Assembly (NCBI GenBank): GCA_963556145.1
Contig: OY744468.1
Location: 4,712,001-4,776,000 of the forward strand
Direction: 5' to 3'
Source of the DNA: Hygrocybe punicea
Lineage: Eukaryota; Basidiomycota; Agaricomycetes; Agaricales; Hygrophoraceae
Length of the DNA stretch: 64,000 nucleotides
The notes below the pieces were generated by a model. That model made no database searches, was not told where the DNA came from, and saw nothing but the letters and a program-made list of their open reading frames with translations. Shown here one piece after another: positions 22,796 through 32,819 of this stretch. A program made the position numbers and the translations under genes. How positions within the stretch are numbered: position 1 is the stretch's first letter; each line of letters starts with the position of its first letter.

Positions 22796-23317
22796 ACTCG
22801 AGCTAGGTTGTAATCCCATCGCACATACGAATTTCCAGTGCTTATCATGTGGGAGTGGCTTCGTGAACATGTTGGCGACCATATCATCCATTGGACACCA
22901 GTGTACGATACATTCTCCTTTGGCTATGAGGTCATCCCTCACATAGTGGTATTTTCGCTGTATGTGTTTGGTTCTGGCTCGGAATTGTGGATCGCAGGAT
23001 AGGATGATGGCAGCTTGATTGTCACATTTGAGTTTGGAAGCTCCCCTTTGGTTGTGCCCGATCTTGTCAAAGAATGTGTGTAGCCATGCTAGGTGTTGCC
23101 CCGCATTACTGAGTCTGATGTACTCGGATTTGGTGGATGACAGTGAGACCATGGATTGGAGTTTGCTCAACCATCTGATGGCCCCATGATTGCTGATGAA
23201 AACGTATCCTGATGTTGACTGTGATGTGTCTTGATCACCGTTCCAGTTTGCGTCTGAGTACCCATGGAAGTCCATGTCCATGTTTACGTCAGATCTGTCA
23301 AATGTTAGGGCGAGGTT
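22796..23317 (-). pseudogene. copia RNase H domain
   Basis: It shows YSDANWNGDQDT with the first Asp, SGYVFISNHGAIRWLSKLQ, SSTKSEYI with the catalytic Glu, KCDNQAAI with the next Asp, RTKHIQRKYHYVRD and the terminal FTKPLP. RNase H removes the RNA strand during reverse transcription. The domain is largely intact, but a stop separates it from the RT frame at about 23318. Confidence 0.88.
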
Positions 23318-24541
23318 TCATGTCCCTTTTAGGTACCATAAGGCTCTCTTGGCTAGGCCCCAGTGCTGTGCCTTTGGTTTTGCACTGTACCTCCCTATGA
23401 CGCCAGTGGTGTATGCTAATTCCGGTTGGGTGCCAAGCATCAACCACATCAATTCGCCCACGATGCTCTGGTATGTAACCTCCCGTTCCCCCATTTTCAT
23501 GGTTTTAATTATGGAGTCACTGAGTGGGTCGTCCGCAGATGGTTGCACTTTGGGATCCATGGGTGTGAAGACTGGCTTACAATCTGTCATTCTGAAGTGT
23601 TCGAGTACTGTGTTGATGTATTGGTGTTGTGATAAGGAGATTGTGCGTAGTTTACGGTTTCTTTTAATTTGCATCCCAAGGATGAAGCTCGCCTGGCCAA
23701 GGTCGTGCATCTTGTATGTGTTGGATAGTAGGCATTTCACCTTATTCATGAGTGCTCGTGAAGCTGCTGTGAGGAGTAAGTTGTCCACATATACCACCAG
23801 GAAGCACAGTTCCCCTTTGTCCTTGTAGACATATAGGCATGTCTCAGCACTTAGATGGGTGAATTTCATTTCACTGAGTTTTTGGTCTAGGGTTTTATTC
23901 CATACACGCCCAGCCTGTTTGAGCCCATAAAGAGAGTGGAGTAGGTGCCAGCAGTGTCCAGGTTTAATGTCCACTTTGTCTGGCGGCAACATGTAGAGTT
24001 CTTCCTCCAGTTCTCCGTTTAGGTAGGCCCCGGTTACGTCCATTTGGTCGAGTTCTAGGTCATACTTGGTGGCTAGCGACACGATGATGTGGATGGATTC
24101 CAGGTTCGTGACGGGGGTGAAGACCTCATTGTAGTCTATGCCTTCCTTTTGGGTGAAGCCTCGCACGACAATCCGGACTTTGTGTCGCATAACGTTTCCA
24201 TTTCTGTCGAATTTTAGACATAGTGTAGCCTTGGACGTGATTGGTGTGACGCCCTCTGGTATTGGGACCTCTTCATATACGTTGTTTGACCTTAGATTTT
24301 CTAGCTTGTTGAGGAGTGCGTCTTGCCATTTGGTGCCATCCAGGCCCTTTAGGGCTTCTTTCAGCAAGGCTGGAAGGTTGTCGTTGGATGGTCTGGTGTT
24401 GCTCAGTCCGGCGAAGTGTACGTCATCCGCGAAGTCATCGTAGTCCTTGTCGATTTGGACGTTCGCCAGGATTTCTGGTTCACTCTCTTTGGCTTTCATT
24501 TTCCCTTTTTCCGCTAGCCTTTTTGCTTCATGTTCAAGCAT
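23318..24541 (-). pseudogene. copia reverse transcriptase domain with altered active site
   Basis: A 407-residue frame covers the RT domain: KATLCLKFDRNGNVMRHKVR, TPVTNLESI, DQMDVTGAYLNGELEEELYM with the first catalytic Asp, LYGLKQAGRVWN, then the YVDD box and the thumb/connection (LMWLMLGTQPELAY). The box reads YVDN: the second catalytic aspartate is replaced by asparagine (GAC AAC on the minus strand), which should abolish polymerisation. The frame is otherwise long and open, so decay is fairly recent. Confidence 0.9.
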
Positions 24542-24999
24542 TCGGTGTAGTTTTTGTTGTTGTTCTTCGTGTACCTTTTTGTTGTATTCCGTGTTTCTGT
24601 TGGCTGGGTTTCAGGCACGCGTGCTTTTGCGTGTCCCTCCCACTTTCCTTGCTGGTTTGTGGGCATGTATTGTTTCTTCCATTCGTGGGTTTGGCGCCTC
24701 ATCTCATTCCGCCTGGGGTGCGGTCATTGAACGCGGGATCCGTTGTAGAGACTGGTATCTCCCTGGGCACATATTCCCTCTATTTCCTCTATTCTACATT
24801 CCTTCAGTTTGCTCTTCTCACTTTCCAATCACCTCTCCCAGTTCTCTCCCTTGTTTCTTGTTATAGATACCATATAGTACCTATATAGTGGCTTATGTCC
24901 ATAGTTACAAACAAGAAGAGATTCTTGGGTTTTACCCCATCGACAAGACTCACAAAAACACTGAGATTCTGTGCCTACAAAGGCTGCCCTCTCTACATC

Positions 25000-25016
25000 T
25001 GGAGCCCACCGCGAGG
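25000..25016 (+). other. primer-binding site
   Basis: TGGAGCCCACCGCGAGG begins two bases after the 5' LTR end. It is identical to the site of the element at 57966 and close to that of the gypsy relic at 16238. Confidence 0.8.
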
Positions 25017-25464
25017 AATTGTCAAATCTCTCTCACTGTCTTTTTTTAATCTTGTTTTTGCCATTTTTGACATCAACACCCCCTTTTTTGGCAGCAAAAA
25101 GACTACCTGCGCCCCAATGTCGACACTTCGTAGCTTTGCAGCTTCCCCAAGATGTTCTCCGTACTCAACTTGCTTATCTATACCTTTCTTGCGCCTCTCC
25201 GATGGCAGCTGTTTCCTCTCGTGTGTTTTAGAGTCACGGAATCATCACATGCCGATGCACCCAACATTCTCTTGTTATCACTTTTCCTCAGTCTCAGTCT
25301 CTCATTTTCTTATATATTCATCTTCTACGTTATAGTCCACCTCCGTCTCTTCATTTTCCAACCGACTACAGCCCTCGATGCCCCCAAGAACACCCAAAAA
25401 GTCCAAAATGTTGTGCAAGCACCCGAAACGAGTTGGGTTCAAGAAGAAGAACACATTGACTTAG

Positions 25465-28258
25465 TTGAAAAAGGGAAGAATTGTGAAGAAATTTGTGTCT
25501 GTGGATGAAAGTATGTACCAGTTAGTCGTTACAGAGGGTCCCACGTGGGAAAGCATATCCAAACCCGTCGAACCCGCCGCCAACCCGTTCCGGTGCTGCC
25601 AGACAACGCTCAGGCACCCCACACCTCCGTTCAATGTCCCACGTCCCCGTCTCGCGTCCCAACACCCCCCATTCGCCTTCGCCATCCCAAACAAGCAAAT
25701 CCGGCCCTGGTTTGGACACCCCGCCAACATGCCACATCACCATCAATGAAGTCACATACCCAGTCCGGCTCCCACCTCCTAGTGTTGCCGAAGTCCGGTT
25801 TGGTCTGGTTTTTGGCCCTTTTGGCTGAACTCAAAACCAGACCCTCGGTTTAGTTCGGCCCTTCTCCTGAACTGGAACCGGAACCACATGGGACCGTTCC
25901 GTGCAGTTCGGTCTGCATCTGGATGTGGTTTGGATTGCGAACCATCCTCCTCCACCCTCAAATTTTCTTGCAAGCCACAGTGCCATGTCAATTAACATGG
26001 GCCTGGGGCTGCGAGGAGTTGGGAGGGGTGGGGAGGAAGGGGGGACCTTCATTTTGCTGTGTTGCTGCTGTTGCTGCATTGGTGCTGCGTCACTGCCAGC
26101 GCCGTTGTTGCTACTGCTACCGTTGCTGCTGCCACTGCTGCTGTCGACGCTGCTGTTGCTGCCACTGCCGCTGTCGATGCTGCTGCTGCTGCCATTGGTG
26201 CTGCCATTGTTGGTGCCGCCGTTTTCATCGCAGCCATGGCTGCTGCCACTGCTGCTGGGGTTGCCATGGGGCTGCTGCCGTGTCCACGCTCACGGGCATC
26301 ATGGAGCTGTGGGGGGTAAGTATAGATAACCAATGAAATATAATAGATGATGTACCTTAGCAGCGGGGGTGGCCGCACCACTCCCCGCTGCATCCTTTTG
26401 TCACTACCATCCGTGGTTCCCGTTGTGGGCATTGGTGTGGTTTTGGCATGGGTGCGGGCAGGCGTGGGCGTGGGCATGGGCCGTGGTGGCTTCTTTGTGT
26501 AAGAAAATGTCAGTAAAGTATGAAATAAACTAGTTACTTACCAGTGTTGCTGTTATTGTTCATTGTTGTTGTAGTTGAGTCGAATCTGGGTGAATTCGCG
26601 TGTATGTTTAAGGTCACATGACCCAAGTTCTCGCGAGTTCATACCCAAAAATTAATACAAAAATTGAATATTTCAGTATCTACGTACAAACGAGTTCACA
26701 GTTTGGACCCGGTTCCAAGCCGTTCAGAAATTTCTGAAGGGCCTGGAACCCCGCACCGGACCCGCGGTTCAGTTCAGCCAAAGTGCTGAACTTAGACTGA
26801 ACTTAGGGTTCGGTTCAGAGTTTGAACCAGGTTCGGATCGGTTCCGAACTGGAATATGGCAACACTACCACCTCCCCACATGTCCTATGCCCACAGACTG
26901 CGTCGCACGCAACCGTACATGCCCCAGCACCCCCACGCATGACATCGTCGCCGTGGTGGACCCAGTCCGTCAAGTCCCAGGCCCTACAACATCAGAAACG
27001 CGACCCCGTGTCTCCCGCATCCCCCGGCTTCGTACCACCCCACAGGCCGTCCCCTACATGTTTGTACAGCCCCCTGTGCGCCTCAAACATCCCAAACGAT
27101 TCAGTCATGCGCATTTACAGTGATCCGGCCACGTTCCAGGCCACCCAGCCTCGTGACCCCACATATTCGACGTCCCTGGCCTATACCACTTCTGTTGGAT
27201 CACCCGACGCGTCGTACCGCATACCAGAGCCCTACACCATCCGTCGCGAGCCCACACAGACCGTCCCCGCCGTTATCGAGTCCCCAAACACGTTCCACGT
27301 CACCTGGCCTCGCGACCATGCATATTTGACATTCCCGGCCCCTCGCGTGTCCATTGGACCACCCACCAGTTTGTACAGGCCCCCGTTTGCCTCAAACGCC
27401 CCAGACGAGCAGGTCCCCCGCGTTTATAGCAATCCAGCTGCCTCCCACGTCACCCGGCCTCGCAACCCTGCATATTGGACATCTCCAGCATCTACCACCT
27501 CCGTAGGATCACCCACACCCATGTACCACACACCAGGGACCCACATCGCAAGTCCTGAGCCAATACAGGCCGCATCCGCCATGTTTGAGCCCCCACAGAT
27601 TCGCCACGTCATCCCACCTCAGGCCCCTGTTTACTCGACGCCTCCAGCCGCGCACACCTTCGTTAGACACCCCGCCACCTCACACCACATCTCAGCACCC
27701 CACAGCGTCCCTCACGAGTCCATACCAGCCGCCTCCGCCGTGTTCGAGCCCCCAACATCGTGCCACGTCACCATGCCCCGCGACCCGGCATATTCGACAT
27801 CCCCGGGCTCTCACGCGTTCATTGGACTACCCGCGCCTATGTACCATGTACCAGAGCACCACAGGTCCCGTCACGAGCCAACACAGGCCATCCCCACCGT
27901 TATCGAGTCCCCAACCGCATCCCACATCACCCGGCCTTGCAACCATGTTTACTCAACATCCCCAGCCCCTCATGTGTCAGTTTGGCCCCCCGTAGCGTCG
28001 TACCACATCCCAGACACCCACACCATCTTTACCGAGCATATACAGGCTGCCCCCGCTGTTAGTGAGTCCCCAAACGCGTCCCACGTCACCCCATCTTTGA
28101 CACCTGCGTTCCACCATCCACGACCAATGACTACCACATATGCCAGCCCCCACACTCTCGTTCACGCCCCTGCACCTCTGTATCGCCCCTTCCTGTCCAA
28201 AATGAGTCCACCCCATCCCTTTTTGTCCCACGCGAGCTGCCACGTCACCCCACGTTGA
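25465..28258 (+). CDS. proline-rich tandem-repeat protein of a non-autonomous LTR element (interrupted)
   Basis: The frame opening at 25465 (MKKGRIVKKFVSVDESMYQL) has a TGA at 25747-25749. Two codon groups later it is broken by the hAT-type element at 25780-26867, then continues in the same phase from 26868 (PHVLCPQ) to the stop at 28258. The long part repeats a ~52-residue unit with signatures such as SPNTFHVTWPRDHAY, ..IGPP...Y..P and a following Glu-Ser/Pro-Pro. It is rich in Pro, Ser, Thr and His, with no recognised enzyme domain. Its place after LTR and PBS suggests a Gag-like product, but this is inference. Residues before TTTSPH in the longest frame come from the hAT element. Confidence 0.5.
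25780..26867. mobile_element. non-autonomous hAT-type element
   Basis: Ends TAGTGTTGCCGAAGTCCGGT and complement, with perfect 8-bp duplications CCACCTCC (25772-25779 and 26868-26875). 1088 bp. It contains GCT/GCC trinucleotide-rich sequence (26060-26280), a GGGG/GTAAGT donor-like site near 26310 and a palindromic module about 190 bp from its left end. Non-coding. Confidence 0.93.
25966..26017. other. conserved palindromic module, copy 6
   Basis: TTGCAAGC arm, GCCATGTCAATTAACATGG core and GCTGCGAGGA arm. The core is varied but still self-complementary (CATGT...ACATG). Confidence 0.6.
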
Positions 28259-28479
28259 CCCCCACTCTCGGTCCCCAATTCCCAGCCATCCCCAGCCTCG
28301 TCCCCCCATTCGACTACCTACACCCTCAACCAACCCCACGATGCCCTTCAAGTCTATTCGCGAGCCCAAATGAAGCCCCCAGTTGGTTACAACTGCAAAC
28401 CTGCATCCACCTGCCACCCAAACCTGTTCCCTGACCCCACGCACCCGCAATCAAGTCCCTACGCCTATGTCCACGTCCA

Positions 28480-28665
28480 TGTCCCCACACCCTTGTCCAC
28501 ATCCCTGCACCCTTGTCCACGTCCCCACACCCTCGTCCACGTCCCCACACCCTCGTCCACATCCCTGCACCCTCGTCCACGTCCCCACACCCTCGTCCAC
28601 ATCCCTGCACCCTCGTCCATGTCCCCACACCCTCGTCCACGTCCCCGCACCCTCATCTGCATCCC
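28480..28665. repeat. minisatellite, ~21-bp CCCTCGTCCACGTCCCCACA units
   Basis: Alternating CCACACCCTCGTCCACGTCC and CATCCCTGCACCCTCGTCCAC units lie downstream of the proline-rich ORF. The array creates open frames on both strands. Confidence 0.85.
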
Positions 28666-28796
28666 CGTTGTCGTTCCCAGCCATCCCTACACCACCCCTG
28701 CACCAGACATCGCCCTCGCCCTTGTCCTCCCCTGTCCACTGATCTTCTGCCTTTGACGATGACCTCCCATTCCCTCTTGCCTCACCATTGCCATCA

Positions 28797-28930
28797 CCAC
28801 CTTCGACTCTGATACCCCCCGATCACCTTCCACAGGTTCTCACAGGTTTCTTTAGAGTAGCTTCACCTTCGACTCTGATACCCCCCGATCACCTTCCACA
28901 GGTTCTCACAGGTTTCTTTAGAGTAGCTTC
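28797..28930. repeat. tandem duplication of a ~66-bp unit
   Basis: CCTTCGACTCTGATACC through GGTTTCTTTAGAGTAGCTTCA occurs twice in direct succession with no visible differences, indicating a recent event. Confidence 0.9.
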
Positions 28931-29459
28931 ACCCTCAGCACCCTCAACACCCGAACCCATGTCTACCCAGTTCCTTGCTGCCAACAATGAAACCCTGATT
29001 ACCTTGCATGCTATCAGGCTAAGCTGGCCCATCGATTGGAGATGCTGGAGATTTATGTCTTGGGTGACTATTGTTTAGTTTTATATTTGAGTATTTTACC
29101 CTCCCACTCTCGTTCCCACCCTTTTCTCTTATTTCTTCATCATCTTCGTGTTTATGACTGAGGGCAGTCATTATTATAGTTCCCTGGAGATGTAGAGACT
29201 GGTATCTCCCTGGGCACGTATTCCCTCTATTTCCTCTATTCTACATTCCTTCAGTTTGCTCTTCTCACTTTCCAATCACCTCTCCCAGTTCTCCCCCTTG
29301 TGTCTTGTTATAGATACTATATAGTACCTATATAGTGGCTTATGTCCATAGTTACAAACAAGAAGAGATTCTTGGGTTTTACCCCATTGACAAGACTTGC
29401 AAAAACACTGAGATTCCGCACCTACAAAGGCTGCCCTCTCTACACTGTGACGTCGTGTC

Positions 29460-30777
29460 TCATGTTTTGTTGTTGGTTTTGGTTGTGCTTGGTGTGCAGG
29501 GCACTGGTGATGCTTTTTGCGGTGGTTGGTCTGCGTCTTTGGCTGGGCCAATGATTAACAGTTCCCTATTGGTACCCATCTGTGAAGCATCATCCTCATC
29601 ATTGTCGGGCGCTGTCCCTTGTGGTTCAGTTTGTGCCGAGTTGTAGCGTCTGCTTCGTTCGTGGGGTGGCCGAAACATGGTCTCCCACTGGTCCTCAGGC
29701 TCGTTTGAGTGGTTAGTGCGTAGGTTTTCAGGCAATGTTCCATTTTCGTCGAACTTGACGTGCCTGGAGGTGAAGATGCATTTGGTTTTGGTATCTAGTA
29801 GAAGGTATGCCTTCTTCTCGCACGGGTATCCGATGAGGACGCATTTAGTGGCCCTTTCGTCGAACTTTCCTTTCCGGTGCGCCTTTTGTATGAGTGTGTA
29901 GGCCGGGCAGCCGAAGGGACAGAATAGCGAGACGTCGACCAGTCTGTCCATTAATTTCATGTATGGAGTCTGTCCTCCAATTCCAGATGCTGGTGACCGT
30001 GCGATGAGGTGAGCTGCCGTCGCCATGGTGTACATCCAGAAGTGTTTTGGAAGTCTGGACACGACTAGCATGGCAATGGTCTTGGTAACGAGCATTTGGT
30101 TCACTCTCTCGGCGATGCCGTTGGACTTGGGTGTGTCAGGTGCCATCATCTGGTGAAATACTCCTTCGGCCTTTAGTTTGGCTTCGAATTCTTTGCTGCC
30201 CTATTCACTGCCTCCGTCTGTGATGAAGAAGCACGTCCAGCCTTTGCCGAATAGTATGGTGTCCATTTCGACCTTGAAGAATGCTTGCACCTCTGATTTC
30301 CACGTTTCGTATAGTTTCTCAACATCCGATTTTTGTTTTGCAAACAGTACCCATGTATGTCTGGACCACAGGTTGACGAACATTACCCAATATCGGTAGC
30401 CATCACGCAATGTGGGTGTCACCAGCCCTCCCACGTCGGAATGAACCACATCGAGTGGGCCTCTTGCGACAGTTTTGCTTCACTTGAAGGGTAGCTTTTT
30501 CATCTTTCCCATGATGCAGGGCTCACAGAATTCGGGTACACCGGTGAGAGTGTCAACGTCCTTGATTTGTCCTTTTGCTACCATTCTTTTCAGTCGGTGC
30601 ATGCCGATGTGACCGACGGTGTAGGGTGTTTATGTCCATGGTGAAAAGGGCACCTGACGGACTCCCTAGGGATTACACCTGTAGATGGCATAGTCCTCTC
30701 CATCGTAGTGCCATCATGATGGTGTTGCGCTTGTGTATTATGTGCCCCCCTCATTCATCGAATATTGATACGTGTCC
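29460..30777 (-). pseudogene. copia integrase core and zinc-binding region
   Basis: The minus-strand reading shows the DDE integrase catalytic core: first Asp in VHSDVGG (30449 region), second Asp in FFITDGGSE (near 30210) and the Glu in KSNGIAERVNQ (near 30110). These are followed by RLPKHFWMYT, FGCPAYTLI, KCVLIGYP and the linker toward RT. A TAG stop separates the two halves just after GGSE (near 30200). Upstream sequence to 30777 holds the start of the core and pre-integrase region before the foldback MITE. The three catalytic residues are kept, but the protein is broken. Confidence 0.88.
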
Positions 30778-31148
30778 TAGTGTTGCCACAACTATAGCCG
30801 ATGTTTTTTGAAAAATTGCCTTTTTAGGCTAGTAAAATTAGCTAAAATTATGAAAAAATTTGAGGAGATGGGCAAAGCCAAAAGCTGAGGGGTCACTTAA
30901 GGGTGCTAAGAATTTGGGGCTCAATTTTCAGAGTTATTCAAGGATAGCTGTTGAGTCTTGTCAGCTACAGTCCAACAGCTATGGTTGAATAACTCTGAAG
31001 ATTGAGCACCAAATTCTTAGCACCCTTAAGTGACCCCTCAGCTTTTGGCTTTGCCCATCTCCTCAAATTTTTTCATAATTTTAGCTAATTCTACTAGCCT
31101 AAAAGGGCAATTTTTCAAAAAACATCGGCTATAGTTGTGGCAACACTA
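30778..31148. mobile_element. 371-bp foldback MITE, second copy
   Basis: Same element as 18213-18583, with perfect 8-bp duplications ACGTGTCC (30770-30777 and 31149-31156). It interrupts the copia pre-integrase region (SKAGH). Confidence 0.94.
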
Positions 31149-31402
31149 ACGTGTCCTGCCTTACTAAGTTGGCTTATGGACACCAATGTTATCCGGAAGG
31201 TGGGTATGAGCAAGGCGTTGCGGAACTGTATTTTGTATCTTTTGTCTCCCACTCTGCTTGATAACCACATGTTGCTGATGCCGATGGCTTTAGCCATTGT
31301 GTTGTCACCGAAGCGGACTGAGTGTGGCAGATCCAGTCTTTTGAATGTGTGCACGTCGAACCATTCTGGGTGCAGTACCATGTTGGTACTGGCTCTGCAG
31401 TC
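31149..31402 (-). pseudogene. copia protease active site and GAG pre-integrase region
   Basis: The minus frame begins with the protease-like CVIDCRASTNMVLHPEWF, where copia proteases have D-[ST]-G-A-[ST]; the Gly is Arg here. It continues through FKRLDLPHSVRFGDNTMAKAIG, RNALLIPTF and LVSISQLSKAGH. The long-TIR element is inserted immediately upstream, within the SIID codons. Confidence 0.8.
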
Positions 31403-32060
31403 GATGACACATCAGGAGTTCCAACCTTTAGTTGAGAACTAAAGTGATTTCTAAAGTTAGCAGAAAAATATAATCTTTAGATTTACATTTAGGCCTAGCC
31501 TAAATATTAAATTTAAGTCATGAATAAATACACATCTAAATCATTTATTTATTTTCATCTTTAGCTTATTCTTTCAATCAGAATAATTATCCGATCTAAA
31601 TTGTAAGGGGAAAGCATAATTTAGTTTCAAGTTTACTCAAAATTTCTAGTCCAAATTTAGGCATCACTTAAAGGCAGACCAAAATTAAAACTTTTGGTAG
31701 GATTAAAATAATAAATTTAATAGTTATCAAAATATAAGATTTCGGCAGCTATTTAAATTCAAAGTTGCCATCAGATCTAAAGCTATTGCCCGCGCCATTG
31801 CCTGCCCGTCGCCCACTCATTGCCCACCCATTGGTCATCATTGTTCCGTGGGCTTTGAGGGTGTCCTACTATTCACCGACATTAATCGGCACGGCACCAG
31901 GCAGGGCCTAGGTGATGGCAGAGGCAGGGAGCCTTGATGGCGTGGGCGAGGGAGATGGCATGGGCAAGGAGATGGGTATGATGGTGTGGGACGCAGCCCA
32001 CCATCATCCACCCATTGTCCATCCATTGTCCACCCATCTCCCAATGGACCAAATCATATG

Positions 32061-32114
32061 ACCTCACGAGCCCAGCTCCAACGTCAATTGACGTGGTGGT
32101 GGGGTTCATGAGGT
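32061..32114. other. conserved palindromic module, copy 7, in a non-hAT element
   Basis: ACCTCACGAGC arm, AACGTCAATTGACGTGG core and GTTCATGAGGT arm. This copy sits in the long-TIR element, whose ends and target duplication differ from the other carriers. Confidence 0.75.
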
Positions 32115-32149
32115 GATGACAGAGGTAGGGGATGGTGGGCAATAGGGGC

Positions 32150-32720
32150 GGGTGAGGGAGATGGCGTGGGCAGGGGGAGATGGTGGGGGCATGATTGGAT
32201 GGGAGCGGAGAGGTGTGGGTGACGGAGATGGCGGCAGGGGGAGATGGCGGGGAGATGGCGTGGGTCATGGCGTGGGCGACGAGGGTGAGGGAGACGGCGT
32301 GGGGTGTGGGCAAGGGAGATGGCATGGGGTGTGGGCAAGGGAGATGATGGGATGGGAGAGCGGGGAAGGGAGATGGCGTGGGCACAATGTGATGGGAGGC
32401 TGGGGAGAGGGCGTAAGCGGTGGGGGTGGCGTGGGCAATGAGGGTGAGGGGGATGACATGGGGTGCAGGCGAGGGAGGTGGCATTTGGCGTGGGCAGGCG
32501 TAGGCAGGTGATGTGGCGTGGACAAGGGAGATGGTGTGGATGAGGGAGATGGCGTGGACGAGGGAGATGGCGTGGGCGGGGAGACAGGTGGATGTGAGGG
32601 TGATGGGCGCGGGCGATGGGATGGGCGGCGGAGGTGGCCCGGGTGGCGATGGGAGCAAGGGCGATGGAGATGGGCGATGGAGATGGGCGTCATGCGTGGG
32701 CAGGGGGAGGTCGTAGGAGG
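32150..32720. repeat. purine-rich minisatellite, GGGAGATGGCGTGGGC type
   Basis: Variable units of about 12-24 bp built on GAGATGGCGTGGGC cover roughly 570 bp. The plus strand is strongly G/A-rich. Long open frames on both strands are composition effects. Confidence 0.85.
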
Positions 32721-32819
32721 TCGTCGTCATCGTCCTGCCACTGCTCAGTGGCTACTTCACTTGTGATGGTGATGGCAGTGGTGGTGGTGATACTGCCGTC
32801 ACCATCATCGTCTTGCCGC

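Larger units (their letters stand above)
24744..29444 (+). mobile_element. non-autonomous LTR retrotransposon with 254-bp LTRs, no pol
   Basis: LTRs at 24744-24997 and 29191-29444 begin TGTAGAGACTGG and end CTCTCTACA, differing at about nine positions. A primer-binding site follows the first LTR at 25000. Flanks CCGT and CTGT fit a 4-bp duplication with one change. The interior holds a proline-rich repeat ORF, a minisatellite and a 66-bp duplication, and no protease, RT or integrase, so it must rely on another element. It interrupts copia between integrase and RT and carries a hAT-type element (25780-26867). Confidence 0.9.

Noticed and set aside
24895..25508. Hydrophobic frames after the first LTR at 24744
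   Set aside because: They start inside the LTR and leader and are not kept in the corresponding sequence at 29335; no domain seen.
28326..28756. Frames encoding repeated TWTRVWGCGR- or VHVPTPSSTS-like peptides
   Set aside because: They are readings of the ~21-bp minisatellite on either strand.
31882..32766. Pro/His- and Gly/Asp/Trp-rich frames on both strands
   Set aside because: They follow the purine-rich minisatellite and lie inside a transposable element.
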